From NCBI GenBank assembly GCA_036505615.1, contig DASXTB010000310.1:1-22751 (forward strand): DNA of 22,751 nucleotides, written 5' to 3'. Both the position numbers and the translations under genes were made by a program. Shown here in pieces: positions 16,161 through 22,751 of the stretch. The notes under the pieces were generated by a model. The model was not told the origin of the DNA, ran no database searches, and worked only from the letters and a program-made list of their open reading frames with translations. The stretch comes from DASXTB01 sp036505615. GTDB lineage: Bacteria; Acidobacteriota; UBA6911; JACQSX01. Within the stretch, counting starts at the first letter, position 1; the number at the start of each line of letters is the position of its first letter.

Positions 16161-16317
16161 TCGAATGACGAAGCTGGAATGACGAATGACGAATGTCGAA
16201 TGTCGAATGTCGAATGCAGTGGCCAATGGGCGCACCGGAATCAGGAGTAGTCTATGAGACTATCTTGCTAAACAAAGATCCGCACTCGTCGTTCGACATT
16301 CCGCATTCGACATTGCA
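16161..16317. repeat. GAATGTC/GACATTC word repeat forming an inverted repeat
   Basis: The left arm (16161-16217) is a run of GAATGACGAATGTCGAATG-type words ending in GAATGCAG. The right arm (16287-16317) carries the reverse words, TTCGACATTCCGCATTCGAC then ATTGCAG. The arms are ~70 bp apart and could pair over ~30 bases imperfectly. The element fills the gap after the peptidase stop codon and runs into the start of the permease gene. Confidence 0.75.
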
Positions 16318-17614
16318 GCGTCACCTCTCTACCTTTGACGCCAGCATGCTGATCGTGGGCGCGGTTATCGGCTCCGGCATTTTTCTGGTCCCTGCCTCGA
16401 TCGCAAGCCAGGTAACCAACCCTCCCTGGTTCCTGGCTGTCTGGGCGGGCGCCGGAATTCTGACCTTTTTGGGAACTCTCACCTACGCGGAATTAGCCAC
16501 GCGGCTGCCGGCGACCGGAGGCATGTACGTGTTCATCCGTGAGGCTTTCGGAGATCTTGCCGGCTACCTGTATGGCTGGACGTTGTTACTGGTTATTCAA
16601 ACTGGCGCGGTAGCCGCGCTTTCCAGCGCTTTTTCCATCTACATGGCCTACTTCATTCCTCTATCCAGCAGCGCCCGAAAGGCCTTGGCCATTGTTGTCG
16701 TTTCTTGTCTGAGCGCCATCAATTGTGTGGGAATTCTACTGGGCACGAGAGTGCAGAATTTTTTAACGATAGCTAAGATCGCCACATTGGGGGCATTGAT
16801 CCTATTTGGATTCGCTTTGCCCGGAGGGAAAGTCGCCAACTTCGCGGGGACAGGCAACATCCCGCCGTTGCGAGGCCTGGGCATCGCTACCCTGGCTGCT
16901 TTGTTCGCCTATGAGGGGTGGCAATTCATTACTTTCACTCTAGGCGAAATGAAAGCGCCCGAAAAAACAGGCCCGCGCGCGCTGGGCCTCGGTTGCGGGA
17001 TCATTATCTGGATATACCTTCTCCTGAACCTGGCTTACCTTTATCGGCTACCGATAGGGCAACTGGCGACCTCCGAGCGAGTCAGCACCGATGTGGCGGA
17101 GCAGGTCTTTGGCCCGACAGGGGGCAGTTTCATCGCCGCATCGATCCTGGTGGCCGCGCTAAGCTCGATCAATGCCAATATTCTGATGGGATCGCGCGTT
17201 TACTTCGCTCTGGCCCGCGATGGTCTTTTTTTTCAGCTCGTCGGGAAGTTGCATCCCAGATTTGGAACGCCCTGCTATTCCATTCTTCTTCAGGCTGGAT
17301 GGTCGTTTCTTTTGGTTCTGACCGGCACATTCCAGCAGTTATTCCTGTTTGCCACGTTCGGCGCATGGATCTTTCACTGCCTGACAGCGGCCAGTCTTTT
17401 CCGGCTCCGGGCGCGGAAAACAGGGGAGGACGGCCACATCTTTCGGGTTCCCGGCTATCCGTTGCCGCCCGTGGTTTTCATCTTGGTGTCGATTTCGATC
17501 GTGGCCAGCACAATCGTTTCAGATCCGCTTCGATCCTGTATGGGAATTGCGATCATCGGTTCGGGAGTGCCGGTTTATTTTTTCTGGAAGCGACGGCGAA
17601 ACATTGCAGGTTGA
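16193..17614 (+). CDS. APC superfamily amino-acid permease (start uncertain)
   Basis: The longest frame gives 473 residues and about 12 hydrophobic helices. The conserved beginning of the APC fold is STFDASMLIVGAVIGSGIF, followed by YAELATRLPATGGMYVFIREAFG and later a FAYEGWQFIT segment, all standard for proton-coupled amino-acid permeases. The true start is unclear. The ~40 residues before the conserved core are read from the GAATGTC repeat (NVECRMQ and SSFDIPHSTL are its translation). Candidates are ATG 16193, ATG 16226 and TTG 16313, none with a good ribosome site. A strong AGGAG stands before an out-of-frame ATG at 16254 that opens only a 5-codon frame. It lies downstream of the peptidase and is convergent with mglA. 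Confidence 0.85.
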   Translation: MSNVECRMQWPMGAPESGVVYETILLNKDPHSSFDIPHSTLQRHLSTFDASMLIVGAVIGSGIFLVPASIASQVTNPPWFLAVWAGAGILTFLGTLTYAELATRLPATGGMYVFIREAFGDLAGYLYGWTLLLVIQTGAVAALSSAFSIYMAYFIPLSSSARKALAIVVVSCLSAINCVGILLGTRVQNFLTIAKIATLGALILFGFALPGGKVANFAGTGNIPPLRGLGIATLAALFAYEGWQFITFTLGEMKAPEKTGPRALGLGCGIIIWIYLLLNLAYLYRLPIGQLATSERVSTDVAEQVFGPTGGSFIAASILVAALSSINANILMGSRVYFALARDGLFFQLVGKLHPRFGTPCYSILLQAGWSFLLVLTGTFQQLFLFATFGAWIFHCLTAASLFRLRARKTGEDGHIFRVPGYPLPPVVFILVSISIVASTIVSDPLRSCMGIAIIGSGVPVYFFWKRRRNIAG

Positions 17615-17668
17615 AGGTTGCAAGTCGCAGGTCGCAAGTCGCAGATCCATTTTGGTCGCAAGTCGACC
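17611..17668. repeat. GTCGCAAGTCGCAG short-period repeat
   Basis: Several copies of GTCGCAA/GTCGCAG words follow each other right after the permease stop. The last, GGTCGCAAGTCGACC, is itself partly palindromic. It fills the 61-bp gap between the convergent permease and mglA genes. Confidence 0.65.
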
Positions 17669-17674
17669 TGTTCC

Positions 17675-17697
17675 TTTAAAGCAAATCCTGCTTTAAA
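17675..17697. terminator. AT-rich hairpin overlapping the mglA stop codon
   Basis: TTTAAAGCA (17675-17683) and TGCTTTAAA (17689-17697) pair perfectly across a 5-nt loop and cover the last codons of mglA. Position between convergent genes suggests a role in ending transcripts, but the stem is AT-rich and partly coding, so stability is modest. Confidence 0.35.
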
Positions 17698-18266
17698 ACC
17701 GTGAGTACTTGCTTAGCCACGGCCTTGAGCGTCTCCGGGACTCCGGTTCCTTTGGTGGCTACTGCTTCAAAAACCGGCTCATTGGCGATCTTTAGCTCTC
17801 GTACCAGCGAATCGAGGGGAATCAGCGGGCTCAAATCGCGCTTGTTCAACTGCAGCGCGTACGGGATTTTCTCGATCTCGTAGCCGTACTCCTTCAAATT
17901 CTCTTTCAGGTCTCGCATCGCTTCGATGTTTGCGTCCATGCGATCCGGATGAGAATCGGCCACGAATACCACGCCGTCGGCCCCTTTCAAGATCAGCTTG
18001 CGGCTTGCCTCATAAAACACCTGCCCGGGAACTGTGTAGAGATGGAAGCGGGTTTTAAATCCTCCGATGTTTCCCAGATCGAGCGGCAGGAAATCAAAAA
18101 ACAAAGTGCGATCCATCTCCGTGTTCAAGGAAATCAGCTTGCCCTTGCTTTTTGGATTCACCGAATCGTAGATGAAGGTGATGTTGGTGGTCTTCCCCGC
18201 CAGTCCCGGACCATAGTAGACGATCTTGCAATTGATCTCGCGATTTGCGTAGTTGATAAACGACAT
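17676..18266 (-). CDS. mglA: Ras-like polarity GTPase MglA
   Basis: The 196-residue product is a full-length MglA. The P-loop GPGLAGKTT is at residues 19-27. TVPGQ at 78-82 replaces the usual DxxGQ of Ras proteins, as expected for MglA. NKRD at 141-144 gives guanine specificity. MglA is a cytoplasmic switch that marks the leading pole and drives motility or type IV pili in Myxococcus; similar roles are assumed elsewhere. It lies 61 bp downstream of mglB on the same strand, so the two should form an operon. The Shine-Dalgarno is weak (CTTAAG region). Confidence 0.95.
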   Translation of the reverse strand: MSFINYANREINCKIVYYGPGLAGKTTNITFIYDSVNPKSKGKLISLNTEMDRTLFFDFLPLDLGNIGGFKTRFHLYTVPGQVFYEASRKLILKGADGVVFVADSHPDRMDANIEAMRDLKENLKEYGYEIEKIPYALQLNKRDLSPLIPLDSLVRELKIANEPVFEAVATKGTGVPETLKAVAKQVLTVLKQDLL

Positions 18267-18327
18267 GAATTCTTAAGGCGAACCAGCTATTATTGGGAAA
18301 ACGAATGGGACTGAATTGTGATCATGC

Positions 18328-18762
18328 TCACGACTTTCCGGCAGAGACATCACTGCGAGCCTGCCAGTTCTTTTTTAGCACATCCTCTATTATCATTTTC
18401 GCACGGCGCAGGCTAGCGTCGTCCACCGATCCCTTATTTTTTTCCAATAGCAGTACCAGAATAGCGCGGTCGCCGACCGACGAGATGTGAATATTCCATC
18501 GGGTTCCCTGATGAAAGATGGAACTGAATTCGGCCTCTCCCAGGATACGCGCCAGCCCATGTGTGGTAGCCACACTTCCGGCGCTGAGCGAGGCAAGGGC
18601 CTGTTCGTCGTGGATCGGAGATTTTCCGCTGGAGGCTATGGCCTGGCCATTTCGGTTAATCAAAAAGACTGCTTCCGCACGGCAGGTAGAGAGAAGAGAC
18701 GAAAGTATAAAGATAAGCTTTTCATTCTCTTCCTCACGCAGCACAAAGTTGGGGATTTCCAT
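18328..18762 (-). CDS. mglB: Roadblock/LC7 domain protein MglB
   Basis: The 144-residue product is essentially one roadblock/LC7 domain: an N-terminal helix (residues ~8-27), then AVFLINRNGQAIASSG, then the long helix DEQALASLSAGSVATTHG, then strands (FHQGTRWNIHISSVGDRAILVLLL) and a C-terminal helix. MglB dimers act as the GTPase-activating partner of MglA. The frame is open 46 codons further up, but the ATG at 18762 was chosen because AGGTGA lies just ahead and the domain begins right after it. Being upstream of and adjacent to mglA makes this assignment strong. Confidence 0.92.
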   Translation of the reverse strand: MEIPNFVLREEENEKLIFILSSLLSTCRAEAVFLINRNGQAIASSGKSPIHDEQALASLSAGSVATTHGLARILGEAEFSSIFHQGTRWNIHISSVGDRAILVLLLEKNKGSVDDASLRRAKMIIEDVLKKNWQARSDVSAGKS

Positions 18763-18859
18763 CCGCTCACCTCGATCTGTATTAAGGAAACATCCTCTTA
18801 TAACACACCGCAAAGCGTTTCCATGCAATCGCGCGCACAGACTGGTTTTTGGGAGTACC

Positions 18860-18887
18860 TTGACTGAACAGGTGAAAAACCTATAAT
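18860..18887 (+). promoter_or_regulatory. Near-consensus sigma-70-type promoter for the TPR gene
   Basis: TTGACT (18860-18865) and TATAAT (18882-18887) are 16 bp apart, 55 bp ahead of the TPR gene ATG. GGTGAA (18871-18876) and TTCACC (18896-18901) form an inverted repeat around the -10, a possible operator. The region also lies upstream of mglB on the other strand. Confidence 0.7.
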
Positions 18888-18942
18888 AAGTGGGCTTCAC
18901 CGCTCGTCTAAGGCGTTTAACTTATTGGAGACAAAGCAGATA

Positions 18943-19686
18943 ATGTCACCTCCAAAGCGCAGAAATCCCGCTCGGGCAATGAAAAAAGCAAAAGCCCCAG
19001 CCAGACAGTCCAAGAAAAAGACGAGCAGCGCCAAGAAGAAACCCACGAGTTTCCCCAAGAAGGTTTCGACGGCAGCGGCCTTGAAAAGCCGAGTGCTCCC
19101 CATCTCCGCCAAGTCAGCCCAGAAGACCACGGCCAGAGCGGCCAAGGTCAAGGTGGCTGCCTCAGGGGAAAAAGCACTGGCAGCACGGAGGAAGGACGAG
19201 AAAGCTCTCCTGGACTTGTATGAGCGCGGCATTAAGGCTCTTTACAGCAAGAATTATCAACATGCGATGGATTTATTCGAAAGGCTGATTGAGAACTATC
19301 CCGAAGAAATTGAGTTGACGGACCGGGCCCGCAACTTTATTAAGATCTCTTTGTCGCAGGGCGCCACCAGAAAACAGCACCATCCGAAAACAGCCGAGGA
19401 AATGTTCGATGTGGGAGTGATCGAACACAACAAAGCGAATTTTCAGCGCGCTATCGAGTATTTCCAGACGGCCATCCAGGCCGATCCAAAGGCTGATTAT
19501 ATTCATTACGCCCTTGCCGCATCTCACGCCCAGGCCGGCGACATTGAACTGGCTATACGAAACCTGGAGAAGTCGATCCAGTTGAACCCGGAGAATAAGT
19601 TTCTTGCCCGAAATGACCCTGATTTTGAGCCGATTCGCGCCAGCAAAGAGTTCACCGCCGTCATCGAAGCGCCACGGGCAGAGTAA
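18943..19686 (+). CDS. TPR protein with a long lysine-rich N-terminal tail
   Basis: The 247-residue product has two halves. Residues 1-~88 are low-complexity Lys/Ala/Ser/Pro (KKAKAPARQSKKKTSSAKKK and similar), like histone-H1-type tails, and are probably disordered. Residues ~92-235 hold tetratricopeptide repeats: LYERGIKALYSKNYQHAMDL, MFDVGVIEHNKANFQRAIEY, and a third, HYALAASHAQAGDIELAIRN. No signal peptide is seen, so it should be cytoplasmic, possibly binding nucleic acid or acidic partners by the tail. The ATG at 18943 has GGAG 12 bases upstream; an in-frame TTG at 18925 is less likely. It is divergent from mglB-mglA across a shared ~180-bp gap. Confidence 0.85.
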   Translation: MSPPKRRNPARAMKKAKAPARQSKKKTSSAKKKPTSFPKKVSTAAALKSRVLPISAKSAQKTTARAAKVKVAASGEKALAARRKDEKALLDLYERGIKALYSKNYQHAMDLFERLIENYPEEIELTDRARNFIKISLSQGATRKQHHPKTAEEMFDVGVIEHNKANFQRAIEYFQTAIQADPKADYIHYALAASHAQAGDIELAIRNLEKSIQLNPENKFLARNDPDFEPIRASKEFTAVIEAPRAE

Positions 19687-19708
19687 AGGAGAGGGTCTAA
19701 AAACTGTG

Positions 19709-19822
19709 AACCACGGGGGACACTGGGAACACGTGGGACCACAAGGGCTTTCGAAATTGCAGTAAATCTTATTGATAAAGGAATCAGTAAATTCCCCGTG
19801 CTCCCAGTGATCCCCGTGGTTT
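19709..19822. repeat. CACGGGGA-type inverted repeat element
   Basis: AACCACGGGGGACACTGGGA (19709-19728, continuing to ~19738) matches the reverse complement of 19793-19822 (AACCACGGGGATCACTGGGA and onward) with few differences over ~30 bp. The arms are ~55 bp apart around an AT-rich middle. Another GTGGTTT-containing fragment follows at ~19829-19837. It fills most of the gap between the TPR gene and glmU. Confidence 0.8.
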
Positions 19823-19895
19823 GACACCCGTGGTTTCTTAATTCGATACAGCCTCAAAGTGTCGATCTCAGTTTTCTGCTACACTTTTGACGTCT

Positions 19896-21335
19896 ATGAC
19901 CAGCCTGATTTCGAGCGAACCGATCGCCTCCCTTGCGCACCGGACTCCGTCCTGTTGCGTCGTGATTCTGGCGGCAGGAAAGGGAACCCGCATGCGCTCG
20001 GAGCGGGCCAAGGTACTTCACAATTTGTGCGGAAGACCGATGATCCAATACCCCGTCGAAACGGCGCTGTCGCTCTCACCGGCTAAAGTGATAGTCGTCA
20101 TCGGCCACGAGGCGGAACAGGTAAAACAGGTTCTGCAGGCTTATCCGGTCGAATTTGCTTTGCAATCCGAACAAAAAGGGACCGGTCATGCGGCCATGCA
20201 GGCATTGGCTCCTTTGCAGGAGTTCCGCGGGAGCGTCGTGGTTTACTACGGCGACAATCCCTTGTTGGCGCCCGGCGAGCTCTGCAGTCTGATTGCCGAA
20301 CGGGAGCGAACGCAGGCAGCCCTGGCTCTGCTGATCGCGCGATTCCAGTCGCCCACCGGTTACGGACGGATTATCCGGAACGGTCCTGAGATTCTTCGCA
20401 TCGTCGAAGAGCGCGATGCGACTCCCGAAGAGAAAAAGATCGACGAAGTGAATCCGGGCATTTACTGCTTTGAGGCGGCTGCGATGCGGCAGGCGCTGGA
20501 AAAGCTGGACAACAGAAATGATCAGGGGGAGTACTACCTTACCGATACTTTTGAAATTTTGAGAAAGCTGGGCCGCAAGGTGATCGCCGTTACCTCTCCG
20601 CATCCCGAGGACGTGACGGGCGTCAATACTCGGGTCGAGCTGGCCGACGCGGAGCGAAAGATTTGGCTGCGCCGGGCGAAACATTTCATGCTGGAAGGGG
20701 TGACCATCGTGCACCCGGAAAGTTTTTTTGCCTCGCATCGGGTGAAGATAGGACGGGACGCCGTTATTCACCCGAATGTCGCGCTGGAGGGCGCGACGGA
20801 GATCGGAGAACGCGCCACGATTTTTCCCAACACTCGCATTGTCGACAGCCGCATCGGCTCCGAGGCGCAAATTCTCGACTGCTGCTTGATCACCGAAAGC
20901 GAGGTCGGCGAGGGAACGATTGTCGGACCCTTCGCCCACCTTCGTCCCCATGCCCGGGTTGGGGCTAATTGCCGTGTCGGGAATTTTGTGGAAGTGAAAA
21001 ATAGCAGCTTGGGAGACAACACCAAGGCGGCGCACTTGACCTATCTGGGAGACGCTCAGATTGGAAAAGATGTCAATATCGGCGCCGGCACCATCACGTG
21101 CAATTACGACGGCTTCGCCAAAAACCCCACCTACATCGGTGATGGCGCGTTCATTGGCAGCGACAGCCAGCTTATCGCGCCGGTAAGAATCGGCGAAGGC
21201 GCTTACGTGGCGGCCGGTTCTTCAATCACCGAAGACGTTCCCCCCCATTCGCTTGGCATTGCCCGCGGCCGGCAGGTTAACAAAGAAGCTTGGGCCAGAG
21301 AGAAGAAGACAAAGAAGCACGGACCTAAATCGTAG
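19896..21335 (+). CDS. glmU: Bifunctional UDP-GlcNAc pyrophosphorylase / glucosamine-1-phosphate acetyltransferase
   Basis: The 479-residue product makes UDP-GlcNAc for peptidoglycan and lipopolysaccharide in two steps. The N-terminal nucleotidyltransferase (~21-250) has LAAGKGTRM at 25-33, QKGTGHA at 93-99, YYGDNP at 117-122 and NPGIYCF at 186-192. The C-terminal left-handed beta-helix (~270-456) has the hexapeptide repeats, KAAHLTYLGD with the catalytic-position His380, NIGAGTITCNYDG and a terminal basic tail. YGD-N-P replaces the more common YGD-V-P; the aspartate itself is kept. The ATG at 19896 is the best start available, but no Shine-Dalgarno is evident and the protein has ~20 residues before the fold, slightly longer than usual. 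Confidence 0.96.
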   Translation: MTSLISSEPIASLAHRTPSCCVVILAAGKGTRMRSERAKVLHNLCGRPMIQYPVETALSLSPAKVIVVIGHEAEQVKQVLQAYPVEFALQSEQKGTGHAAMQALAPLQEFRGSVVVYYGDNPLLAPGELCSLIAERERTQAALALLIARFQSPTGYGRIIRNGPEILRIVEERDATPEEKKIDEVNPGIYCFEAAAMRQALEKLDNRNDQGEYYLTDTFEILRKLGRKVIAVTSPHPEDVTGVNTRVELADAERKIWLRRAKHFMLEGVTIVHPESFFASHRVKIGRDAVIHPNVALEGATEIGERATIFPNTRIVDSRIGSEAQILDCCLITESEVGEGTIVGPFAHLRPHARVGANCRVGNFVEVKNSSLGDNTKAAHLTYLGDAQIGKDVNIGAGTITCNYDGFAKNPTYIGDGAFIGSDSQLIAPVRIGEGAYVAAGSSITEDVPPHSLGIARGRQVNKEAWAREKKTKKHGPKS

Positions 21336-21380
21336 TGACCGCGAGAAGGGGTGAAAAAATCCTAGCCGCGATTTGCGCGA

Positions 21381-22403
21381 ATGGACATCGAAGCACAAAG
21401 ATTTGAACTCGCTGCCCGCTCCCAGCGCGCGCGTGATGGAGCCGCCGGCGAGTCTCTGGGGGCATGCGCTGCTTGCGGACACTCGGAGTTTCGCACTCTG
21501 TTCGAGGCGAACGATCGCCTCTACCACACTACGGACAAGCAGTTCCAAATCGTCGAGTGCAAGGAATGCGGGCTACTCCGGCTTTCTCCCCAGCTCGCTG
21601 CCGATGAACTGCGCCGGTATTATCCCGATACCTACTGGTTCAGTCCAGAGGGAGAAACGGTCGATCAGTTGGAAGAGCTGTATCGTCGCTTGGTCCTTCG
21701 AGACCATTTGAACTTTGTATGCCGTGCTCTCGGATCTTCGCCCGTCGAAGGCCTCATTCTTGACGTCGGCTGCGGAGGAGGGTTGTTCGTGAAGATGCTG
21801 GCCGAACGCGGCTACTGCGTGGTCGGGCTCGACCTCAGTCACGGAGCCGCGAGACTCGCTTGGAAAGACAACGGGGTACCCGCTGTTTGCGCAACTCTGT
21901 CCAATCCCCCTTTTCCCCCGAACAGTTGCGCTGCGGTCACTCTGTTCCATGTCTTGGAACACGTCCACGATCCGGGTTCCTATCTCCAAGAGGCCCGCGC
22001 TCTGCTGAAAGTGAACGGCCGTCTAATAGTCCAAGTGCCGAACGCAGCCTGCTGGCAACTGCTGCTCCTGGGCAAGAAATGGAATGGCCTGGATGTGCCG
22101 CGCCACCTGTGGAACTTCCGTCCCCGTGATCTGGACATGCTTCTCGACCGCAACGGGTTCGAGGTGGTGCGCCGGAAATACTTCTCGCTCCGCGACAATC
22201 CTGCAGGCCTCGCGACCAGCCTCGCGCCCGGGCTTGATCCCATGGCGCGTCGGATCCGCCGCGTCCGCGAGTCTCCGCGCGCCCAGCTTTGCAAGAACCT
22301 GATCTATTTCTGCCTCGTTGTTGCCTGTCTTCCCTTCGCCGTTCTCGAGGCCGCCTGCCACGCGGGATCCACGATTATGGTGGAGGCGCGCAAGAAATCA
22401 TGA
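21381..22403 (+). CDS. Class I SAM-dependent methyltransferase with N-terminal zinc-ribbon-like cysteines
   Basis: The product has 340 residues. Two CxxC pairs, Cys29/Cys32 and Cys60/Cys63, form a likely zinc site, followed by the RLSPQ and YYPDTYW segment common to this methyltransferase group. The SAM motif I is LDVGCGGG at 127-134. An acidic residue follows in VGLDLSHG, then LFHVLEHVHDP and a NGRLIVQVPN strand. The C-terminus has a hydrophobic stretch (LIYFCLVVACLPFAVLEAAC) that may touch the membrane. Such proteins often modify sugars or lipids of surface polysaccharides. The substrate is unknown. The gene starts 46 bp after glmU and overlaps the next gene by 4 bp (ATGA). Confidence 0.92.
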   Translation: MDIEAQRFELAARSQRARDGAAGESLGACAACGHSEFRTLFEANDRLYHTTDKQFQIVECKECGLLRLSPQLAADELRRYYPDTYWFSPEGETVDQLEELYRRLVLRDHLNFVCRALGSSPVEGLILDVGCGGGLFVKMLAERGYCVVGLDLSHGAARLAWKDNGVPAVCATLSNPPFPPNSCAAVTLFHVLEHVHDPGSYLQEARALLKVNGRLIVQVPNAACWQLLLLGKKWNGLDVPRHLWNFRPRDLDMLLDRNGFEVVRRKYFSLRDNPAGLATSLAPGLDPMARRIRRVRESPRAQLCKNLIYFCLVVACLPFAVLEAACHAGSTIMVEARKKS

Positions 22404-22751
22404 GATACGGCGCGCTGCAACGCTTTCTGCCTCTGTTTCTACGCAACTACGTGCTCAATTTCGAGGCCTCGATTGAGCGGGCGGTATCTGAGTTTGCTGC
22501 AAAGCTACCGCAGGGCGCGCGAGTCCTCGATGCGGGCGCAGGCGAAGGAGCATACAGCGGGTTTTTCCGCGATCAACGCTATTGCGGAGTCGATTTCGCC
22601 TTGGGCGACGCGGATTGGGACTACAGTGGTCTCGATGCAGTCGCAGACCTGCATGCGCTCCCTTTCCGGGAGGAGTGCTTCGATGCCTGCCTGAACATCG
22701 TGACGCTGGAACATGTGCGCGAGCCCGCCTGTGTGCTCTGCGAGATCTCCA
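22400..22751 (+). CDS. Second SAM-dependent methyltransferase, 5' part (runs off right edge)
   Basis: An open frame of 117 complete codons starts at an ATG overlapping the TGA of the previous gene (ATGA) and has no stop before the window end. SAM motif I is VLDAGAGEG at residues 42-50, followed by YCGVDFALGD, an ADLHALPF motif near 82-89, and the post-I stretch FDACLNIVTLEHVREP at ~94-109, typical of type-11 methyltransferases. The 4-bp overlap implies translational coupling with its neighbour. Two different methyltransferases in tandem suggest the start of a surface-glycan or natural-product modification cluster continuing to the right. Confidence 0.88.
   Translation, partial: MRYGALQRFLPLFLRNYVLNFEASIERAVSEFAAKLPQGARVLDAGAGEGAYSGFFRDQRYCGVDFALGDADWDYSGLDAVADLHALPFREECFDACLNIVTLEHVREPACVLCEIS

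Noticed and set aside
19273..19857. 194-codon reverse-strand open frame
   Set aside because: It runs antisense through the TPR domain and through the CACGGGGA repeat; its peptide shows no domain, and the forward frame is clearly coding.
20076..21035. 319-codon reverse-strand open frame opposite glmU
   Set aside because: It is a shadow of glmU; the forward product has all catalytic motifs, while the reverse product resembles nothing.

Overview
The window reads as a Gram-negative, chromosomal, moderately GC-rich bacterial segment, most likely from an Acidobacteriota member. This is inferred, not proven. The support is a 1,074-residue TonB-dependent receptor with an N-terminal carboxypeptidase-regulatory-like domain, an mglB-mglA polarity pair, a secreted S9 peptidase with an OPT transporter, a DUF4112 protein, and several outer-membrane or periplasmic proteins. 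No rRNA, tRNA, transposase, integrase, phage gene or CRISPR array was seen.

Layout. Bases 1-447 hold the 5' part of a leftward methyltransferase gene. Bases 448-951 have no gene but carry two inverted ~95-bp copies of a CACG-rich repeat with hairpins between them. Bases 952-2997 hold a small Cys/His-containing secreted protein and a His/Met-rich outer-membrane protein that may deal with metals. Bases 3020-6408 hold a 28-bp palindrome, a gamma-glutamylcyclotransferase-like protein with an unrecognised C-terminal half, an EVE-domain protein overlapping a DUF4112 membrane protein, and a convergent mgtE magnesium transporter gene. Bases 6532-8321 hold an unrecognised protein, a stack of hairpins, and two tandem paralogous glycine-zipper envelope proteins on the minus strand. 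Bases 8470-11694 encode the large TonB-dependent receptor.

From 11945 to 17614 three plus-strand genes in a row encode an oligopeptide transporter of the OPT family, a secreted prolyl-oligopeptidase-like S9 peptidase and an APC amino-acid permease. With the outer-membrane receptor transcribed divergently next door, they plausibly form a peptide-scavenging neighbourhood. Convergent to them is mglB-mglA, encoding a Ras-like polarity GTPase and its roadblock partner. Divergent from mglB, behind a near-consensus promoter, is a TPR protein with a long lysine-rich tail. The right end holds glmU (UDP-GlcNAc synthesis) and two overlapping methyltransferase genes, the second cut by the window edge.

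The most unusual feature is in the spacers. At least four different families of short-word repeats (CACGNN, GAATGTC, GTCGCAA and CACGGGGA types) occupy separate intergenic gaps, three of them arranged as inverted repeats. One supplies the apparent N-terminus of the amino-acid permease. I did not find an obviously new defence or biosynthetic system. The repeats, the cyclotransferase fusion and the TPR/mglBA neighbourhood are the best leads.
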